Assembly: GCA_963169455.1 (NCBI GenBank)
Contig: CAUJDW010000017.1
Location: 1 to 64,000 of the forward strand
DNA: 64,000 bases
Direction: 5' to 3'
Source: Bacteroidota bacterium
GTDB taxonomy: Bacteria; Bacteroidota; Bacteroidia; Chitinophagales; Saprospiraceae
The notes under the pieces: model-generated
The model's input: only the letters and a program-made list of their open reading frames with translations
Told to the model about the DNA's origin: nothing
Database searches by the model: none
Translations under genes and position numbers: made by a program
Shown here: positions 60,376 to 64,000 of the stretch, one piece after another
Numbering within the stretch: position 1 is the stretch's first letter
Layout: each line of letters begins with the position of its first letter

Positions 60376-61782
60376 ATGAAAGTAGAACAAATATATACGG
60401 GTTGCCTGGCGGAAGCCGCCTACTACATCGAGAGCAACGGAGAGGCCGTCATCATCGACCCTTTGCGTGAGACGGCGCCGTATATAGAGCGGGCGCAGGC
60501 CGATGGCGCGAGGATCAAATACGTGCTGGAGACCCACTTCCACGCCGATTTCGTTTCGGGGCACCTCGACCTGGCCAAGAAGACCGGCGCGGCGATCGTT
60601 TATGGGCCGACGGCGCAACCCAACTTCAAGGCTTATGTGGCCAAAGACGGTGAAGAACTGGCAGTAGGAAAGGTAAAGATCCGGGTATTGCACACGCCCG
60701 GCCACACTATGGAATCCACGACTTACCTGTTGCTGGATGAAAATAACAAGCAGCACGCCATTTTTACGGGCGACACCCTTTTCCTCGGCGACGTAGGCCG
60801 CCCCGACCTGGCGGTGAAGACGGACCTGAGCCGCGAAGACCTGGCCGGTTACCTCTATGACAGCCTGCGCAACAAGATCATGCCGTTGAACGACGAAGTG
60901 ATCGTTTATCCGGGCCATGGCGCCGGCTCTGCCTGCGGCAAGAAGATGAGTGCGGAAACCTGGGGCTATCTGGGAGAGCAGAAAAAAACAAACTATGCCC
61001 TTCAACCCATGACGAAGGAAGCATTCGTGGCCGAAGTCACGGCAGGCCTGGTAGACCCGCCGCAGTACTTCCCGAAGAACGCCGTGATGAACAAGATGGG
61101 CTATGACAGCCTCGACGATGTGCTTGAGCGCGGCCTCAACCCGCTGAGCGTCAGGGCATTCAAGGCCGCCTGGGCGGAGGAGGAAGCCCTGGTGATCGAC
61201 ACCCGCCTGCAGGACCTGTTTGTTCAGGGCTTTATACCCGGCTCCATTTTCATCGGCATCGACGACAACTTCGCCCCCTGGATCGGCGCCCTGATCACCG
61301 ACCTGCAGCAGCCCATCCTCTTTGTGTGCGAACCGGGCCGCGAAGAAGAAGTCATCACGCGCATGTCGCGGGTGGGCTATGACAACCCCATCGGCTATCT
61401 GGAAGGCGGCTTCGACGCCTGGGTGAAAGCCGGCGAAGAAGTGGATTCGATCAAAGAGATCACGGCTGAAGAGCTGGCTGATTCATACGGCAAGCCGGGC
61501 GTGAATGTGCTCGACGTGCGCAAGGGCAGCGAATACGACGCCCAGCACGTGGTCGGCGCCCAGAACTTCCCGCTCGACTTCATCAACAAGAACATGAGCG
61601 AGGTGGACCGCAACAAGCAGTACTACCTGCACTGCGCCGGCGGCTACCGCTCCATGATCGCCGCATCCATCCTGCGCGCCCGCGGGTTTGAAAAGCTGGT
61701 GAACGTCAGAAGCGGCTTCAAGGCGATTCAGGAAACGAAGATCCCGATGACGCAGTTCCAGGAGCAGATCACGGAACTGTAA
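60376..61782 (+). CDS. CstB-like persulfide dioxygenase with two rhodanese domains (copy 2)
   Basis: 468 residues, a close paralogue of the 44901-46331 protein. MBL domain with ETHFHAD (His54, His56, Asp58), His110, Asp133 and His181. Both rhodanese domains keep a cysteine: Cys318 in LFVCEPGRE and Cys420 in YLHCAGGYRS. The first is therefore possibly active, unlike copy 1, where it is Ala. Expected to oxidise glutathione- or CoA-type persulfides to sulfite and, with the rhodanese, thiosulfate. Ends at a strong terminator. Confidence 0.85.
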   Translation: MKVEQIYTGCLAEAAYYIESNGEAVIIDPLRETAPYIERAQADGARIKYVLETHFHADFVSGHLDLAKKTGAAIVYGPTAQPNFKAYVAKDGEELAVGKVKIRVLHTPGHTMESTTYLLLDENNKQHAIFTGDTLFLGDVGRPDLAVKTDLSREDLAGYLYDSLRNKIMPLNDEVIVYPGHGAGSACGKKMSAETWGYLGEQKKTNYALQPMTKEAFVAEVTAGLVDPPQYFPKNAVMNKMGYDSLDDVLERGLNPLSVRAFKAAWAEEEALVIDTRLQDLFVQGFIPGSIFIGIDDNFAPWIGALITDLQQPILFVCEPGREEEVITRMSRVGYDNPIGYLEGGFDAWVKAGEEVDSIKEITAEELADSYGKPGVNVLDVRKGSEYDAQHVVGAQNFPLDFINKNMSEVDRNKQYYLHCAGGYRSMIAASILRARGFEKLVNVRSGFKAIQETKIPMTQFQEQITEL

Positions 61783-62150
61783 CCGGAAGTTTAGCCCAGG
61801 CGAGACGGGGCGCCCCGTCCTTGCGGGCCGGGCAAGCGGGGAATGGAGGAAAAGATGAACCTCCGGTAATCCCCTGGCGATGACCGGCCTTCGGCCTGGC
61901 GGTTCCGGTTCGGGAGAATATTTGTTCGATTTTCATATATATGGAGGGGGGAGCCGATCCGTGCTCCCCCCTTTTTTTGCTGCTGATAAAGATCAACCAA
62001 CCGGCTGACGAAACTCATTTCCCTTCTATTTGGCCTTTTGCACCTTTAGCAATATGATTCAGCAAAAGAGGCTGCTGAAGGCGGGGAGGGCAGTTCTCCC
62101 TTTTATCTTTCCTCAAAATCCGCGCCTTGGCCGGGAAAAATACAAGCGAT
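61783..62150. other. Intergenic region with terminator and palindrome
   Basis: 368 bases. GACGGGGCGCCCCGTC at 61804-61819 is a perfect 16-base palindrome. The CstB-like gene's terminator is at 61946-61978. TGAC-GAAA-CTCA (62006-62017) is a weaker FNR-like box, 134 bases before the CBS start. No small gene supported. Confidence 0.5.
61946..61978 (+). terminator. Intrinsic terminator of MBL-rhodanese copy 2
   Basis: GGGGGGAGC - CGATCCGT - GCTCCCCCC, nine perfect pairs, followed by seven T. Confidence 0.9.
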
Positions 62151-62576
62151 ATGATCAAAGTCCAGTCTATTCCAATTCGCGAAGTGATGAGCCGGGAACT
62201 CCTTGTCGTGCGCAGGGATGAAAAACTCGGGCGGGTGAACGAAATATTTCAGGCCTATAATATTCACCACCTGCCGGTGGTGGACGGGCAGGGGCAGCTT
62301 TGCGGCATCATCAGCAAAGCGGACCAGATGCGCGCCGACCATCTGATCGGGCTCTATAACCAGAGGCTTTACGAGGAAGTCTCCGCCTTTGATATCATGA
62401 CCAAACAAGTGGCTACCATCGGCCCGGATGAACCCCTCCAAAAAGCGGCAGAGGCCTTTTTGTCCAATATTTTCCACGCCCTCCCGGTCGTAGACCGCGG
62501 GCAGCTCATCGGCATCATTACCACCCATGACCTGCTGCGGTTCAGTTTCAGCGATGAGCTGCTGCTCGACGATTGA
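62151..62576 (+). CDS. Two-CBS-domain protein
   Basis: 141 residues from ATG 62151 (MIKVQSIPIREVMSRELLVV); a TTG 24 bases upstream is less likely. A tandem CBS pair: IREVMSRELLVVRRDEKLGRVNEIFQ...HHLPVVDGQGQLCGIISKADQM and SAFDIMTKQVATIGPDEPLQKAAE...HALPVVDRGQLIGIITTHDLL. CBS pairs bind adenine nucleotides and tune partner proteins. Short stand-alone CBS proteins of this kind are often stress or redox linked. The partner is unknown. Confidence 0.9.
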   Translation: MIKVQSIPIREVMSRELLVVRRDEKLGRVNEIFQAYNIHHLPVVDGQGQLCGIISKADQMRADHLIGLYNQRLYEEVSAFDIMTKQVATIGPDEPLQKAAEAFLSNIFHALPVVDRGQLIGIITTHDLLRFSFSDELLLDD

Positions 62577-62631
62577 TAACAGCCGCCGCACGCACGGAAA
62601 TCTGATTGTTCATTCAAAATAAAAACAGCCT

Positions 62632-63012
62632 ATGACTCCCGCTGTCAAAGACCTGCAGGCCTTTCACTTCGAACACCGCCTGTGGGCAAACGAACTGGCT
62701 TTTTATGCTGACGAGATCAAAATTTACGAACACCGCCTGGAAGAACTGGCCCGGAAATACCACACCACCGAGGTGCTGAGCGGGCTGGAACAGTTCCAGA
62801 ACCAATTCATCCGGCAAAAGGAAGTGCTGGACGCCCTGAAACACGACATCCACATTTTCGAACAGAAGTTCAGCGAAGCCCTCGAAAAAGGGGAGGAAGC
62901 GCCCCTCGACCAGGATTACCACCAATTCCTCGAAGAGCAGATGGAAACCTACCGGTCTATTTACGCCGGCCTGAAACAAAAATTTTACCGCTACCTGGTA
63001 AAATGGATTTGA
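62632..63012 (+). CDS. Small coiled-coil protein of unknown function
   Basis: 126 residues, nearly all helical, with repeated Phe and Leu heptads (LQAFHFEHRLWANELAFYADEI, then DALKHDIHIFEQKFSEALEK, then EEQMETYRSIYAGLKQKFYRYL). No signal peptide, Cys or recognisable motif. It follows the CBS gene by 55 bases, likely one transcript. Not recognised; a helical-bundle partner of the CBS protein is a guess. Confidence 0.65.
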   Translation: MTPAVKDLQAFHFEHRLWANELAFYADEIKIYEHRLEELARKYHTTEVLSGLEQFQNQFIRQKEVLDALKHDIHIFEQKFSEALEKGEEAPLDQDYHQFLEEQMETYRSIYAGLKQKFYRYLVKWI

Positions 63013-63314
63013 GGAAGCCTGCCCGTCCTCTCCCGGCGCCTGCCGGGATCGGGCGGGTAAAAGTGGGAAGCGGCAGAAGGAAGTCCCGTGCCGACTGTAA
63101 GGAGGCCGGGATGGGAAATGGAGCCCGGCTTCATTTGCCCTAACCTAAACCCTGGTGAGCTATCGTGCAGCGCCCCTGCCTGCCGGCCCGGCAGGAGGGG
63201 TGTTGTGTTTTGTAACGGCCGTCACTGAAGGCCCCTGCCCCACCTGCTATCTTTACCGGCGCAGATGCACTATTTCGGAAAATCCCGTATTTTTAAAAAC
63301 CAAACCCGAAAAGC
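63013..63314. other. Intergenic region before the DUF3365 gene
   Basis: 302 bases. Two GC-rich hairpins: CCCGGC-GCCT-GCCGGG after the coiled-coil gene and CCTGCCGG-C-CCGGCAGG near 63180. TAAC-GGCC-GTCA (63213-63224) is a partial FNR-like box, 90 bases before the ATG. No gene supported. Confidence 0.45.
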
Positions 63315-63935
63315 ATGAATAGGAATACCGTCCTTCTCCTGGCGCTGAGTTCCCTTTTTATCTTTTCCTGCCAGGATCAGCCTGCTTCCGATTCCGGCCA
63401 GAGCGCAGACCGGGAGGCCGCTTTGTCGCCCGAAGATTCGAGCCTGTACCTGGCGCGGGGAAAGGAACTGGCTCTGAGCACCTTCTCCGCCATGAGCAGC
63501 GAACTGCTTGCCGCCATGCAGCGGGGTGGGGTAGAGGAGGCTGCCCGCTATTGCAACCTCGCCGCCTATCCCCTCGTGGATAGCCTGTCCAAAGTCCACG
63601 AGGCCGACATCCGCCGCACCAGCCTGAAGGTGCGGAACCCGAAAAATAAACCCACCGAGGCGGAACAACAACAGCTTCTGGCCTTCCAGCAGTTGTTCGA
63701 GGCTGGCAGCCCCATGGCGCCCGTTGTCCGGCCTGTCGATGCCAACACCGTAGCTTTTTACGCCCCTATCCAGATACAGCCCCTCTGCCTCCAATGCCAC
63801 GGCAAAATGGGCGAAACACTCAAAGAAGCGGACTATGCCGTGATCAAAGAGCTCTACCCCGAAGATGCTGCCATCGGCTATTCGGAAGGGGATTTGCGTG
63901 GGATTTGGAGCATCCGGTTGAGGAAAAAGTTGTAG
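63315..63935 (+). CDS. DUF3365 (Tll0287-like) heme c lipoprotein
   Basis: 206 residues. Lipobox IFSC (Cys19). The body has AARYCNLAAYPLVDSLSK and RRTSLKVRNPKNKPTEAEQ, a hallmark of the DUF3365 / Tll0287-like fold, and a heme c motif CLQCHGK near residue 157, then YPEDAAIGYSEGDLRGIWSIRL. Such domains bind heme and occur in redox sensors; here it stands free as a membrane-anchored periplasmic protein. Probably a redox or gas-sensing or electron-carrying protein; no partner is coupled. Confidence 0.85.
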   Translation: MNRNTVLLLALSSLFIFSCQDQPASDSGQSADREAALSPEDSSLYLARGKELALSTFSAMSSELLAAMQRGGVEEAARYCNLAAYPLVDSLSKVHEADIRRTSLKVRNPKNKPTEAEQQQLLAFQQLFEAGSPMAPVVRPVDANTVAFYAPIQIQPLCLQCHGKMGETLKEADYAVIKELYPEDAAIGYSEGDLRGIWSIRLRKKL

Positions 63936-64000
63936 GTTTGGGCAAAGCGCATAAACGTCGGCACATCGGCGCAGCTAATCCAGGTGGTTTGCCACCGGAC

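Overview
The window looks like a GC-rich chromosomal segment of a Bacteroidota member, probably class Saprospiria (Saprospiraceae-like). This rests on several marks: a SusC/SusD pair followed by VCBS/ASPIC-UnbV lipoproteins, a type IX secretion (T9SS) C-terminal sorting domain, a gliding-motility CHU_C-type C-terminus, a DUF6089/PorG-like barrel, and TAnnTTTG-type -7 boxes. The genus is inference. I see no rRNA, tRNA, integrase, transposase or CRISPR array.

Layout. 1-0.6 kb: a duplicated ~213-bp non-coding repeat around a 9-mer tandem array. 0.6-8.5 kb: rimK plus a zinc deacylase, a large GAF protein, an outer-membrane barrel, an HD-PycTM membrane protein and a PAP2 phosphatase. 8.5-14.7 kb: small secreted proteins, a thioesterase, a class-3 aldehyde dehydrogenase with an FMO-like flavoprotein, and a CHU_C protein. 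14.7-27.1 kb (minus strand): SusC, SusD, two ~1130-residue VCBS/ASPIC lipoproteins and a small lipoprotein, a glycan- or polymer-uptake-type locus. 27.5-34.5 kb (plus strand): aspartyl protease with PDZ, GNAT, sodium symporter, M20 amidohydrolase and two fold-type III PLP racemases. 34.6-38.0 kb: SDR epimerase, AnmK, tryptophan 2,3-dioxygenase. 38.4-46.3 kb (minus strand): SulP anion transporter, molybdopterin oxidoreductase, fused FeS/NrfD subunit and an MBL-rhodanese protein. 46.6-57.1 kb: CorA, barrel proteins, a metallophosphoesterase/kinase-like/barrel fusion, a geranylgeranyl-reductase-like flavoprotein, an HtrA-like protease and a prohibitin. 57.3-64 kb: heme lipoproteins, Lrp regulator with a Cys/Met PLP enzyme, a rhodanese, a second MBL-rhodanese protein and a CBS protein.

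The most interesting unit is a dispersed sulfur system. The molybdopterin subunit has no Tat signal and its FeS subunit is fused to its membrane anchor, which resembles a cytoplasmic SoeABC-type sulfite dehydrogenase. A SulP transporter follows it with almost no gap. Two CstB-like persulfide dioxygenase/rhodanese proteins could supply sulfite or thiosulfate, and a Cys/Met PLP enzyme could supply reduced sulfur. Upstream of the soe-like operon and of both MBL-rhodanese genes lies the same inverted repeat, ATGAA-N6-TTCAT, each time 50-80 bases before the start codon. This suggests one regulon run by a Crp/Fnr-type or similar dimeric regulator encoded elsewhere. The region also carries several families of short intergenic repeats, including one palindromic element inserted in frame inside a coding sequence.
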